This document shows, piece after piece, positions 15,744 to 24,261 of a stretch of 64,000 bases of DNA (the stretch's first letter is position 1; every line of letters starts with the position of its first letter). The translations under genes and the position numbers were made by a program. The notes beneath the pieces are model-generated. The model was given only the letters and a program-made list of their open reading frames with translations, ran no database searches and was not told the DNA's origin. Origin of the DNA: Saprospiraceae bacterium (GTDB taxonomy: Bacteria > Bacteroidota > Bacteroidia > Chitinophagales > Saprospiraceae); the NCBI GenBank assembly GCA_022841345.1, contig JALHRR010000011.1, positions 1 to 64,000 of the forward strand, written 5' to 3'.

Positions 15744-17513
15744 TTATGGCCTTTCGTTTGCCTCATTAACGTATTGATCTGGGTTCTCAGATACTCTCAT
15801 GAACTCAGAATCAGCTCTTGCTTCGCTTCTTTCAAATTCAGCATCTCTAGGATGGCAGACTAAACCGCCACAAGTTCCTAAAATATTAGCGATAGATACC
15901 GCATTATTTAAAGATTCAGACACAGCCTTAGTAGCGTCAAATAGTCCTAATTCTTCAGCTTTTCCGTATTTTTCGTTCTCAATATCGTATACTAAGTCAC
16001 GATCTTCAACCAATTTCTTGATTACAGCGTTAATTTCTTCAGCATTATATCCGGCATTGTCCAATAATCGCATAGGAAGTGACATTAAAGCAGGCATTAA
16101 CACGTCTCGTGCAGGATCGCCAGCTTCCAATTCTTCCGACAGCTTTAGTGCCATATCAACAGACAAACGACAGCCGCCAGGCAATGCACCAAAAGAAATT
16201 GCAGAGCGTACCGCGCATACGGCGTCTTCGCAACGATCATGAGCTTCTTTAAGTTCTCCATTAGATCCTCCAGAGATTGTAAGTTTAGCGATACCGTTAG
16301 TGATTTTACCAAGTCGTTCTTGAAGCCATTTTTTCTCAGCTTCACCTGCCTCATTTTCCATCATTGTCTTAAGATCTGAAGCTCTTACTTCAACATTGAT
16401 AGGGTCTGGATCGCCAACAACAGTTGAACGGAAGCGATATGCTTCAAAATTTTCCATACCTTTACCAAGGTCATCAGTAGTGGCTTGAGAAATTTGATCT
16501 TTAAGACCGAAAAGTTTAGCGCCAGTGAAAGCGGCTAAATCTTGTAAGAAATGCAGTTCAGCATTCAAGAATTGAGCACGAGGAGTTGCCATAGGTAAGA
16601 TGTTGATAGTGTTTGGATTAGAGAAGTTATAGGCTAAGTTAGTTAATACGTTCTCTGAGAAACCGTGAGCAAAGATAACCAAGTTCTTAAAGTCAGCGTC
16701 TCCGTTGACATATTTCTGACCCATAGCTTCGATTAAAGGAAGAATCTGCACTAGATCATTCAAGATACCGTCAAATAACAGAAACAAGGGTTTATCCATT
16801 GAACATCGTTGATTGGCCTGATCGTTGATAAATGCAGTATGCATCTTTCCAATAGAATCTTCAAATCCCATAGCGATAGGGAAACCGTCGATACGTTCAA
16901 CTTTATAACCTTTTTTGCCAGAGATCTCTCTAATGGTAACGTGTGAAGCGTCACCGTAGCCGATCTCTTCAAAAGCTTTAATAACTGCATCGGCCATATC
17001 TTCATCGCCATTGGCAGAGATCTTTGCTACCATTCTAAGCATATGTTGATTATCAGCAGTGATTGCGATAGATCGTTCAAATATATAGGGAGCTAAAATA
17101 TTATCGGCTACCTTTGCGATACGTCTAGCAGCTCTTTGTGGAGAATATTTAGGGTTATTTTCGCAGAATTCAAAAAGATACTTAATAATAGAGTAGCTAA
17201 GAACTGTTGCAGTCGTAGTGCCGTCGCCAGCCTCAGACGCAGTTCGTTTTGCGGCATCGTGAGCTTGTTCGATAATCAAATGCTCATAAGAGTTAACGTC
17301 GCCTAGAGATTTAAATACAGTGACACCATCTTTGGTATTTTTATTAGGAATACCTGGAAAATCGCTTTCGATCAAAATATTTCTGCCGCCAGGTCCCATT
17401 GTACGACCTACTGCGTCAGCAACTCGACTCATAGTTTTAAGCACAAGTTCTTTGATTTGTTTTTGATCCGTTAGAAACATCTTTGGTGCGGTTTTAGCTT
17501 TACGATGAGACAT
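15744..17513 (-). CDS. GroEL-like chaperonin, phage type
   Basis: 589 residues, longer than the usual 540-550 of bacterial GroEL. The group I signatures are clear: GRTMGPGGRNILIE, TKDGVTVFKSL, the ATP-binding GDGTTTATVLSY and the GALPGGCRLSVDMAL segment of the second nucleotide-binding region. The apical region is divergent. A handful of large phages encode such proteins, which fold virion or replication proteins with or without a co-chaperonin. It starts the late minus-strand cluster, with its own promoter and an AGGAG ribosome site. The C terminus lacks the GGM repeats of host GroEL. Confidence 0.9.
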   Translation of the reverse strand: MSHRKAKTAPKMFLTDQKQIKELVLKTMSRVADAVGRTMGPGGRNILIESDFPGIPNKNTKDGVTVFKSLGDVNSYEHLIIEQAHDAAKRTASEAGDGTTTATVLSYSIIKYLFEFCENNPKYSPQRAARRIAKVADNILAPYIFERSIAITADNQHMLRMVAKISANGDEDMADAVIKAFEEIGYGDASHVTIREISGKKGYKVERIDGFPIAMGFEDSIGKMHTAFINDQANQRCSMDKPLFLLFDGILNDLVQILPLIEAMGQKYVNGDADFKNLVIFAHGFSENVLTNLAYNFSNPNTINILPMATPRAQFLNAELHFLQDLAAFTGAKLFGLKDQISQATTDDLGKGMENFEAYRFRSTVVGDPDPINVEVRASDLKTMMENEAGEAEKKWLQERLGKITNGIAKLTISGGSNGELKEAHDRCEDAVCAVRSAISFGALPGGCRLSVDMALKLSEELEAGDPARDVLMPALMSLPMRLLDNAGYNAEEINAVIKKLVEDRDLVYDIENEKYGKAEELGLFDATKAVSESLNNAVSIANILGTCGGLVCHPRDAEFERSEARADSEFMRVSENPDQYVNEANERP

Positions 17514-17534
17514 TATTTCTCCTGTTTCATTAGA

Positions 17535-17543
17535 TATATCATA
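17535..17543 (-). promoter_or_regulatory. Extended -10 promoter of the chaperonin operon
   Basis: On the minus strand this reads TATGATATATC, matching the motif shared by several promoters here. Transcription would begin near 17526, giving a short leader with AGGAG before the start at 17513. Confidence 0.55.
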
Positions 17544-17552
17544 TAGAAAGAA

Positions 17553-17682
17553 TGCGACACGGCCTTTGGCACGCAGAGTTAACTCAACGAGTAATACTGC
17601 TCACTCTTTATCTGATACCTTAGAGCCGGTTCTTTTTCTGCCTAGTAGCTAGCTGGGCAAAGGCTTCCAGTACCGTGTCGCA
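17553..17682 (-). ncRNA. Candidate structured non-coding RNA, 130 nt, unknown class
   Basis: The ends pair through a perfect 10-bp helix (TGCGACACGG with CCGTGTCGCA). Stacked on its 3' strand is a second 6-bp helix, CCTTTG with CAAAGG (17658-17663 and 17563-17568), separated on the 5' side by a 9-base bulge. Inside lie smaller hairpins, including GAGT/ACTC and the palindrome GAGTTAACTC. The promoter element at 17690-17698 predicts a start at about 17681, the first base of the closing helix. Polarity is inferred from that promoter. A second promoter for the chaperonin begins just past its 3' end, so it looks like an independent RNA. Confidence 0.55.
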
Positions 17683-17689
17683 AAATCAC

Positions 17690-17698
17690 TATATCATA
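17690..17698 (-). promoter_or_regulatory. Extended -10 promoter of the 130-nt RNA
   Basis: On the minus strand: TATGATATAGT, with extended -10 TGATATAGT. No clear -35. The predicted start coincides with the 5' end of the closing helix of the RNA at 17553-17682. Confidence 0.55.
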
Positions 17699-17727
17699 TT
17701 GACACGCGCTGAAACAAGAGGTATTGT
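17699..17727 (+). promoter_or_regulatory. Candidate promoter of the helicase gene
   Basis: TTGACA (17699-17704) and TATTGT (17722-17727) are separated by exactly 17 bases. The predicted start is at about 17734, the A of the helicase start codon, so a transcript from here would be leaderless. It is divergent from the RNA promoter on the other strand. Confidence 0.45.
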
Positions 17728-17733
17728 ATTGAA

Positions 17734-19236
17734 ATGATATTTACCGTAGAATCGCCTACAAAGGCATATGTACAGAGTTTTGACACTGTTGATATTGACA
17801 CTTTAACGAAGTCTTTGAGCTATACAAATACTGCCGCTCAACACATGATGAAACGGCACTATAACAACCATTGGCTCAAGAATAAGAACAGAGCGTCATG
17901 GGAAGCCAAGCTCAATGAGCTGAAGGCCAATGTCCATAATTGCTTACTATTTCAAGATGGTGACAAATATTTCATTCGTCCTGGAAGCCTTAAGTATCTG
18001 GAAATACCGGATAGTTCAGTAACAAATAATATCAAATATCCAGTTCCTAAAAAGGTGCCTTGGGCCAAACCACTTCCATTTGAATTGTACGACTATCAAC
18101 AAAAAAGTTTAGAGCTTCTGATTGAAGAACGCCATGGATCAGTAGAATTATGTACTGGAGCTGGTAAATCAGCTATTATATTGAAGGCTTGCAGAGAAAC
18201 TGGATTTAGGACTGCAATTATCGCACCAAGTCAGTCTATCTTTAATGAACTGCTTGAAAAGTTTGAGTACCATCTTGGTAAAGGTAATGTCGGAGCCCTT
18301 GGCGATGGCAAAAGACGTATTGGAAAAAGATTCACAATTTGTATCGCTGACTCATTATGTAATCTGAAGCCAGGAAGCGAGGAGTTCAATTTTTTCGCAG
18401 GCTTAGATATGATCTGCGCTGACGAAAGTCATACCTGGGGAGCTGAAACGCTTGAGACTATATGTCACGGTGTTTTTGCAAATGTACCTTACAGATTTTT
18501 CTTTTCAGGAACCCAGACTCGCGGTGATGGAGCTGAAAAACTGCTGCAAAGCATTATCGCTAAGACTGTCTATACATTAACCACTAAAGATGCGATTGCA
18601 GGCGGATACATCTGTAATCACGACTTTACTATCGTTGATATTGAGTCATCGAACCCCAATTATAATTCTGCCGACATATTAGAGATGAAAAGGATTCATT
18701 TCTTAAGAAATAGGAATATCGCGGCTTTTATTGCAAAGCTTGCAAATGCTACGGCTACAACTTCCGGCAAACAGACACTCGTTTTGGTCGAGGAATTAGG
18801 GCAAATTGCTATGTTAATTCCATTACTTACAGTACCTTTTGCGTATGCTCATTCTGAAAGCTCAAAAGCCAAACTGGAACTTATTGGATTGGAAAAGGTA
18901 GATAAAGCTGATAGTGTTGAAAAATTTAATAAAAATGAAGTCAAAGTCCTTATTGGTACATCGTGCATTGCGACAGGAACTAACATATATCCTACCCATC
19001 ACACTTGTAATTGGGTAGGCGGTGCGTCAGAAATTAGAACCAAACAAGGCGCTGTAGGTCGATCTGTTCGATTATCGAACCAGAACCCATGGAAAGATAA
19101 GTGCGTACCAAAAGAAATATCGCACATTTGGGACTTTAACGTATTTGATTGCTACCCTTTACAAAAACATTTAGAAGACAGGATTCTTTACTATCGAGAT
19201 TCTGGTACGGAGATTAAGCGAATTAAACTAAGATAA
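17734..19236 (+). CDS. SF2 DNA helicase, UvsW-like
   Basis: 500 residues. After a roughly 120-residue N-terminal domain come the helicase motifs: Q-like FELYDYQQKSL, motif I CTGAGKSA (K145), motif Ia APSQSIF, motif II ADESH, motif III SGTQT, then in the second RecA domain VLIGTSCIATGTNI (motif V) and QGAVGRSVR (motif VI). The arrangement is that of T4 UvsW, which drives branch migration and reverses stalled forks. A weak AAGAGG site lies 12 bases before the start, which also nearly coincides with a predicted transcription start. Confidence 0.85.
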   Translation: MIFTVESPTKAYVQSFDTVDIDTLTKSLSYTNTAAQHMMKRHYNNHWLKNKNRASWEAKLNELKANVHNCLLFQDGDKYFIRPGSLKYLEIPDSSVTNNIKYPVPKKVPWAKPLPFELYDYQQKSLELLIEERHGSVELCTGAGKSAIILKACRETGFRTAIIAPSQSIFNELLEKFEYHLGKGNVGALGDGKRRIGKRFTICIADSLCNLKPGSEEFNFFAGLDMICADESHTWGAETLETICHGVFANVPYRFFFSGTQTRGDGAEKLLQSIIAKTVYTLTTKDAIAGGYICNHDFTIVDIESSNPNYNSADILEMKRIHFLRNRNIAAFIAKLANATATTSGKQTLVLVEELGQIAMLIPLLTVPFAYAHSESSKAKLELIGLEKVDKADSVEKFNKNEVKVLIGTSCIATGTNIYPTHHTCNWVGGASEIRTKQGAVGRSVRLSNQNPWKDKCVPKEISHIWDFNVFDCYPLQKHLEDRILYYRDSGTEIKRIKLR

Positions 19237-19254
19237 TGAGTGCTTTCATACAGA

Positions 19255-19302
19255 TATGATATAGGTACTTTGAGGCAATAATGCCTGAGAGACTGAATAC
19301 CT
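19255..19302 (+). promoter_or_regulatory. Extended -10 promoter and hairpin leader of the sigma-like gene
   Basis: TATGATATAGG (19255-19265) predicts a start near 19272. The leader then folds into AGGCA (19273-19277) / TGCCT (19282-19286) with an ATAA loop, and no clear ribosome site precedes the start at 19303. A wider repeat, ATAGGTA (19261-19267) and TACCTAT (19298-19304), would hide the start codon, but only in transcripts that read through from upstream. Confidence 0.5.
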
Positions 19303-20382
19303 ATGCCTAAAAAGAAAGTACAAGAACGATTTGACCCATCATTCTATGTTTTGGTAGCTGAAGTAACTGCTGCTATTAAACGCAATGAAGATGCGGTTGG
19401 CGGTGCTCCCAAGAACCAAAAGGATCTTGGCGCATGGCGTTCTGCACAGCAAAAGTTACAAGTCGAGGAATTATTGGACGCGGAGATTAAGTTTAAAGAA
19501 ACAGTTTTAAAATACAGACAAGCGACGGAGATTTATAAAAAATTTCTACAAAAGATCTGTATACAAAACAAGAATATCTTGTCTGCTCGCCCATATTTTC
19601 GCGAGACTGCAGTTTCTTTTAGTAAAAAGATCACTCCAGCAATCAAAGTCAGCAATATTGAAGTATTAAAAACATTCGACATTAATTATCAGCTCATTCA
19701 ATTCATTAGAAACGCATGGCTAGGCCCTTTCCCTAAACGTGCAGAGCAACTTTACCAAAGAGTTCATAAAGCTAGGACTATTCTCATTGAGAATAATATG
19801 CCTCTAGCAATCAATCGCGCTAAATTATTTTACCGAAAAACTCCACAAAGCCATCTTACATTAATAGACATGATCGGAATCTGTGGTATGGGCTTGGCAG
19901 CTGGCGTAGATAAATGGTGCGGACCATATAGTCCAGTGTTCAGAAGTGTGTGTATCGGAAGAATGGTTGGAAATCTTATTGACAGCTATTCGGAGACTAT
20001 GTTACATTTCTATCCATCGGACAAGCGTATCCTGTATAAGGCCCACACGATTAGAGGCCGCAGGGGTATTGATGAAATCCATGCACTAACCGATGCCGTA
20101 AATCAATCATTCAGAGATGACGAAGCAGAAGGGAAGAGTATTCCCAAAAATGAGGTAACAGTGAGCGAGTTAAGCGCACTTATGTACGCCGCAAGTACAG
20201 TAAGCGCAGACGCTACAGTAGATGACGAAGGATTTGGAGTATATACTTATACCGAAGATCCAGCACAGGATACTGAAGCAAATTACATTGCAAGAGAAAC
20301 AACAGCGCAGATGCTTTCATTGGCATCTAAGCTACCGATCTTACATAGAAAAATCTTGAAACTTAAAGGTATTAAGATATGA
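19303..20382 (+). CDS. Sigma-70-family-like transcription factor
   Basis: 359 residues. Residues about 155-250 resemble sigma region 2: IENNMPLAINRAKLFYRK (like region 2.1), then LTLIDMIGICGMGLAAGVDKW (like 2.2), then a segment equivalent to 2.3-2.4 with conserved aromatics. The C terminus ETTAQMLSLASKLPILHRKIL resembles the start of region 4 but stops before a complete helix-turn-helix. The N-terminal 150 residues are helical and charged. It would bind host core polymerase and redirect it to phage promoters, as T4 gp55 does. Its own promoter carries the shared TATGATATA motif. Confidence 0.65.
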   Translation: MPKKKVQERFDPSFYVLVAEVTAAIKRNEDAVGGAPKNQKDLGAWRSAQQKLQVEELLDAEIKFKETVLKYRQATEIYKKFLQKICIQNKNILSARPYFRETAVSFSKKITPAIKVSNIEVLKTFDINYQLIQFIRNAWLGPFPKRAEQLYQRVHKARTILIENNMPLAINRAKLFYRKTPQSHLTLIDMIGICGMGLAAGVDKWCGPYSPVFRSVCIGRMVGNLIDSYSETMLHFYPSDKRILYKAHTIRGRRGIDEIHALTDAVNQSFRDDEAEGKSIPKNEVTVSELSALMYAASTVSADATVDDEGFGVYTYTEDPAQDTEANYIARETTAQMLSLASKLPILHRKILKLKGIKI

Positions 20383-20939
20383 GCGACCATTATGTTTGTA
20401 AAAATTGTGATAAATCATATGATAAATGTAACTGTAAAGAAGTCGCAGTAAAAATATGTGAACAGTCTGGATGCGATAAACCTGCAGAGGCTGAGCGATA
20501 TAAGTTTTGCTACGACTGTTGGTGGAAACAAGACCCTAGGAATAAGGATGCGAAAATGGAAGACATGCAAGATAAAAATAAAAAATTTTTAGATTCAATA
20601 GAAAAAGAAGGCCCTCAACCAGGACCTCCTGCTCCTTCATATTCTATGAATGGACGTTTTATCGTAGAATCTTATAAAGAAGATCGCGGCCTTAAAGCTA
20701 CCGTAAATAACGGCTTTGCTTTGGTAAGTCAAAAAGTCAACGTAAAGGGTATGAAACTCCTTATGGATGTTAGGAATGCTGATGGCGGCTGGATCGCTTA
20801 CAGAGGCGCTTTAGTTTATATTCGCGAAGAATATCTGCACTCTCAGCCTTGGGCCAAAAAATCATTCACTTCTGACGGTATTGAAGGTGAATTTATGATC
20901 GTTGAACCTCAATTTGTTGAATTTGTGGTGCCTAGATGA
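20379..20939 (+). CDS. Protein with zinc-binding N terminus, unknown function
   Basis: 186 residues. The first 60 carry three cysteine pairs: CKNC with CNC near 5-19, CEQSGC near 27-32 and CYDC near 44-47. A proline-rich linker follows, then a domain of about 100 residues with VSQKVNVKGMKLLMD and RGALVYIREEYL. It overlaps both neighbours by ATGA, between the sigma-like factor and the SbcD-like nuclease. Single-strand or DNA-end binding would fit the neighbourhood but is not shown. Confidence 0.6.
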   Translation: MSDHYVCKNCDKSYDKCNCKEVAVKICEQSGCDKPAEAERYKFCYDCWWKQDPRNKDAKMEDMQDKNKKFLDSIEKEGPQPGPPAPSYSMNGRFIVESYKEDRGLKATVNNGFALVSQKVNVKGMKLLMDVRNADGGWIAYRGALVYIREEYLHSQPWAKKSFTSDGIEGEFMIVEPQFVEFVVPR

Positions 20940-21928
20940 GAATTTTAAGAATCGGAGATCCACACATTAGACCAGGAAACATTGAAGAAGCAGATCGCCT
21001 CATGGCCTTTGTGAAAGAATGCATTATTGGATCTAGAAAAGGTAAGCCAATTGAAAGATTGGAAATACTTGGTGATTTGTTTCATACTCATGCTATCGTA
21101 AGGATAGAAGTATTGGATTTTTGGAATAAATGGCTACAAATTTTTGGTAGCATTGTAGAAACAGTAGTATTAGTTGGAAACCATGACCAAAATGGTGATA
21201 AACATGCTTCCACTCACTCATTAAGAGTTTTTAAACACTTGATGGCTGAAAATAATCTAAAAATCGTAGATGTGCCACTTATCTACGGTATATATGGATA
21301 TCTACCTTATATTCACGACAATGAACAATTTATTAAGTCTGCGAAATATCTAAAGGAAATGGGCGCTAAGACTTTAGTTTGTCACGCCACTTTCTCTGGA
21401 TCGCAGTATGACAACGGTTTCTATGCTCCAGAAGGAATCAATCCAGATGATATTCCGTTCGATACGATCATTTCTGGTCATATCCATAAAGAACAGATCA
21501 TTGCAAATGGTAAAGTTGATTATCCTGGCACTCCTAAGTGGGATACTGCATCCGATGCCAACGAAAAGAAGGGTATCTGGCTTTATCAACATGATGAAAA
21601 TGGAAAAGTAATAGAAAGACACATGATTTCTACTGCTAACATTTGTACTCCTATCGTTTCATTTACTTGGAATGAAGGAGAAGAAGCTCCTCTTATTAAA
21701 GAGGGAGTGAAAGCTACCGTAGAGTTAGTAGGCTCTTCTGATTGGATTAAACAAAAGAAAGCTACTTTAAAGGGTAAAGTGAGCATTAGTTCTAAATTTA
21801 CTGATAAGAAGCGTGGCGTCAACAGAAAAACAGGAAATAACCTTGAAAATTATCTTGCAAACCTGTATATTACCACAATGGACCGTACCAGTTTGATACA
21901 ATACGCTAAGGAGCTAGGAATTGTCTGA
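20936..21928 (+). CDS. SbcD/Mre11-like recombination nuclease subunit (T4 gp47 type)
   Basis: 330 residues with all metallophosphoesterase motifs: GDPHIRPG near the start (D-x-H), LGDLFHTH, VLVGNHDQNG, CHATFSGS and ISGHIHKEQ, then YPGTPKW. It pairs with the SbcC-like ATPase at 24262 to resect DNA ends and supply 3' tails for UvsX. The two subunit genes are separated here by five other genes, whereas they are adjacent in T4. Confidence 0.9.
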   Translation: MRILRIGDPHIRPGNIEEADRLMAFVKECIIGSRKGKPIERLEILGDLFHTHAIVRIEVLDFWNKWLQIFGSIVETVVLVGNHDQNGDKHASTHSLRVFKHLMAENNLKIVDVPLIYGIYGYLPYIHDNEQFIKSAKYLKEMGAKTLVCHATFSGSQYDNGFYAPEGINPDDIPFDTIISGHIHKEQIIANGKVDYPGTPKWDTASDANEKKGIWLYQHDENGKVIERHMISTANICTPIVSFTWNEGEEAPLIKEGVKATVELVGSSDWIKQKKATLKGKVSISSKFTDKKRGVNRKTGNNLENYLANLYITTMDRTSLIQYAKELGIV

Positions 21929-22319
21929 AGATAGCAAAGCTCAAGACATTGTTCGCGAAATGGCTAGATTGGCCATGTTGTCGAACAAATTAAGTGAAAT
22001 GCAGGTCAAAAACCTGCAAATGTATCCTTTTGTCTTCTTTGAAGGCGTTTCTGGCATCAAGATGGACTATGACTTTTCTAATGAAATGGATATGGACACT
22101 ACAGAAGATAAAAAAGAGCTGAATGTGTCATATAAAGTGAAACCACCAGAAATAAAGCACTTAAGAGTAAGGTATTACTTGACACTGGATGAAAAAGCTG
22201 ATAATAGTAACATTGAGAAGCGTTTTAAAGCCATTGAAACCTCTGTTAGGCAACTTTTATGGAAACAAATTTCTGTAGAAGTCTACTTCAACGATAATTT
22301 AAAATATAAGAGCAAATAA
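21921..22319 (+). CDS. Protein of unknown function between recombination genes
   Basis: 132 residues from a TTG start; AAGGAG lies 10-15 bases upstream and the start overlaps the SbcD stop. The N-terminal 35 residues are helical, the remainder is mixed with a strand pattern (HLRVRYYLTLDE). No family recognised. Confidence 0.55.
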   Translation: MSEDSKAQDIVREMARLAMLSNKLSEMQVKNLQMYPFVFFEGVSGIKMDYDFSNEMDMDTTEDKKELNVSYKVKPPEIKHLRVRYYLTLDEKADNSNIEKRFKAIETSVRQLLWKQISVEVYFNDNLKYKSK

Positions 22320-22966
22320 TGTCAGACAATAAACCTGCCGTAATTGAACCGTCAACTGATTTATCCGATAAAGATATGCGTGCCGTTGAAAAATACGTCG
22401 AAGCAGGTCTTCCTGGTATCGCAGCTGTTGATGGTGAAAAATTGGCTAAAATCATGGACTTATATCTTTCTGGTAAAACCTATCACCAGATCGCTATGGT
22501 ATTAAATGTACCTAAACCAGCGGTTATGTATCTGTCTAACAAATTTAATTGGTTCGCAGTTCGTAATGAATACATGATGGACCTAGAGGCCAGTATTCGT
22601 GGTCGTCTTTTAGAGTCACGTTTAGTAAACCAAGACTTTCTATTACAGATAGTGCAGCTATTTCAAAAGAAAATTGGAAATAAGATCACTAAATATCTAG
22701 CTACAGATGACGAATCTCACGCTAATTCAATTGATCTTAAAGAAATTGATAAGTATTTGAAAACCTTAGATGCTTTACACCGTTTAAGCGCAGATCCCAA
22801 AGCCGCTGCAGGTGCAGCCACTTCACCTATTGGTCTTAATGTAGGAGACGGAATGTCTATCACAAAGAATGAAGATGGTGGAATCGACATTACTCCTAAG
22901 AGTAAGGCTATCGGAGATATGCTAAAACAATTCGCAGATTCTCGACGCGAAGAAGACAAAAAATAA
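22319..22966 (+). CDS. Helix-turn-helix protein, possible terminase small subunit
   Basis: 215 residues. Residues about 46-75 form a helix-turn-helix (LYLSGKTYHQIAMVLNVPK, then AVMYLSNKF), followed by a long helical oligomerisation-type region and a disordered tail. This layout matches small terminase subunits, which recognise the packaging site. Against it, the gene lies on the plus strand among recombination genes, not beside the large terminase. It starts by TAATG overlap. An alternative is a transcription regulator. Confidence 0.45.
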   Translation: MSDNKPAVIEPSTDLSDKDMRAVEKYVEAGLPGIAAVDGEKLAKIMDLYLSGKTYHQIAMVLNVPKPAVMYLSNKFNWFAVRNEYMMDLEASIRGRLLESRLVNQDFLLQIVQLFQKKIGNKITKYLATDDESHANSIDLKEIDKYLKTLDALHRLSADPKAAAGAATSPIGLNVGDGMSITKNEDGGIDITPKSKAIGDMLKQFADSRREEDKK

Positions 22967-22968
22967 GA

Positions 22969-22977
22969 TGTGATATA
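22969..22977 (+). promoter_or_regulatory. Extended -10 promoter of the exported ClpP-like gene
   Basis: TGTGATATATC is a variant of the shared motif. The predicted start near 22986 leaves a leader of about 27 bases containing a good GGAGG ribosome site before 23013. Confidence 0.5.
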
Positions 22978-23012
22978 TCTCATATAACAAGCCCAATGAG
23001 GCGGAGGAAAAA

Positions 23013-24008
23013 ATGAGAAAAACAATGATGGCTCTTGTGATATTGCTAATGGTTAGCAATTTTGCTTTTGGAGCAGAAAAGGCCGCCGAAAAAGCGACCG
23101 CAAACAACCAGCCCGTTGTCCTGACGAAAGACAACACAATTAACTTGAACGATGTTTTCTACGGTGAAACTGTAGCAAACCTTACGGCTCAAGCAAAAGA
23201 ACTTGATTCAAGAACTGAATCAAACGAGCCAATTTATCTGGTTCTTAATTCTCCAGGCGGCAGTATTGATGCAGGTCTTGAGTTGATCGAGAACTTGAAG
23301 AATATGCGTCGTCCAGTTAAGACTATCTCTTTATTTTCTGCGTCTATGGGTTTCCAAACTGTACAAGGACTTGGCGAACGCCTAGTTACTCGTGATGGTA
23401 CACTTATGAGCCATAAAGCTCGTGGTGGATTTTACGGTGAATTTCCTGGTCAACTTGATAGCCGATATGCTTACTATTTGAAACGTGTTACTCGTATGAA
23501 TGAACAAGCAGTTTCTCGTACTGGTGGAAAACACACTCTTGCTAGCTATAACAGCTTGATTGAGAACGAATACTGGTGCGATGGACAAGACTGTGTTGAG
23601 CAAGGTTTTGCTGACAGAGTTATCTCTGCTTCTTGTGATAAGTCACTTCAAGGTACTACGCAAAAACTGTGGGCTCGATTCTTATATGCTGGCCATGTAA
23701 TTGAAATCGTTGATACTATGGACCTTTGTCCTATGAACACCAACGCTTTGGATTATAACATCCTGATTGATGGTCAACCTTTGTTTACTACATCGGTTAA
23801 GAAAACTGGTACTGCAACAGAAAGTGCTTCTCAGACTACTAAAGAAGAAGACGGCTCTATGCTTGCTAAATACGGTAGATACTTTGGTTACGGTGAAAAA
23901 CGCACTGCAACAGACGGATTATCTGAACGTGACGTTGATACTATCAAAAACATGGTAGAAGAGAAACGTAAAGCTCGCAACGCTAAAGAAGTTGTAAAAG
24001 GATACTAA
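23013..24008 (+). CDS. ClpP-fold serine protease with signal peptide (exported)
   Basis: 331 residues. A Sec signal peptide ([19 protein letters not shown]) is followed by a ClpP/crotonase-type fold: [19 protein letters not shown], the nucleophile S111 in SASMGF and the catalytic His134 in MSHKARGG. Later cysteines near residues 190-195 and 209 could form disulfides, and the C-terminal third is charged and possibly disordered. Cytosolic ClpP lacks a signal peptide; this one should work in the periplasm and so without a ClpX/ClpA partner, more like SppA- or NfeD-associated proteases. A good GGAGG site and its own promoter suggest strong expression. Confidence 0.8.
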   Translation: MRKTMMALVILLMVSNFAFGAEKAAEKATANNQPVVLTKDNTINLNDVFYGETVANLTAQAKELDSRTESNEPIYLVLNSPGGSIDAGLELIENLKNMRRPVKTISLFSASMGFQTVQGLGERLVTRDGTLMSHKARGGFYGEFPGQLDSRYAYYLKRVTRMNEQAVSRTGGKHTLASYNSLIENEYWCDGQDCVEQGFADRVISASCDKSLQGTTQKLWARFLYAGHVIEIVDTMDLCPMNTNALDYNILIDGQPLFTTSVKKTGTATESASQTTKEEDGSMLAKYGRYFGYGEKRTATDGLSERDVDTIKNMVEEKRKARNAKEVVKGY

Positions 24009-24009
24009 C

Positions 24010-24261
24010 ATGCCCCTAATTGCATATAAGTGCAATTGCGGACATTTAATTTCTAAATATGAGCGGCAGGTATCGAATGTACCTGCCGTTTTAACTTGTC
24101 CCTTCTGCAAAACAGATACATTAAAAAAGATCTTGTCAGCGCCCTCATCTTCATCTAAGATAACAGTAGACAATGGTGTACAGGCTCGTGCGGTTGAGAT
24201 CGACCCAAATATTATCGAAATGAACCAAGAAAGAGCTAACAAAGACCAGAAAGAAGACTAG
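24010..24261 (+). CDS. FmdB-like small zinc-ribbon protein
   Basis: 83 residues. IAYKCNCGHLISKYE near residues 4-18 and CPFCKTDTLKKILSAP at about 35-50 form the paired-cysteine zinc ribbon seen in FmdB/regulatory zinc-ribbon proteins, followed by an acidic tail. It lies between the exported protease and SbcC with a 1-base gap on the left. Function unknown. Confidence 0.65.
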   Translation: MPLIAYKCNCGHLISKYERQVSNVPAVLTCPFCKTDTLKKILSAPSSSSKITVDNGVQARAVEIDPNIIEMNQERANKDQKED

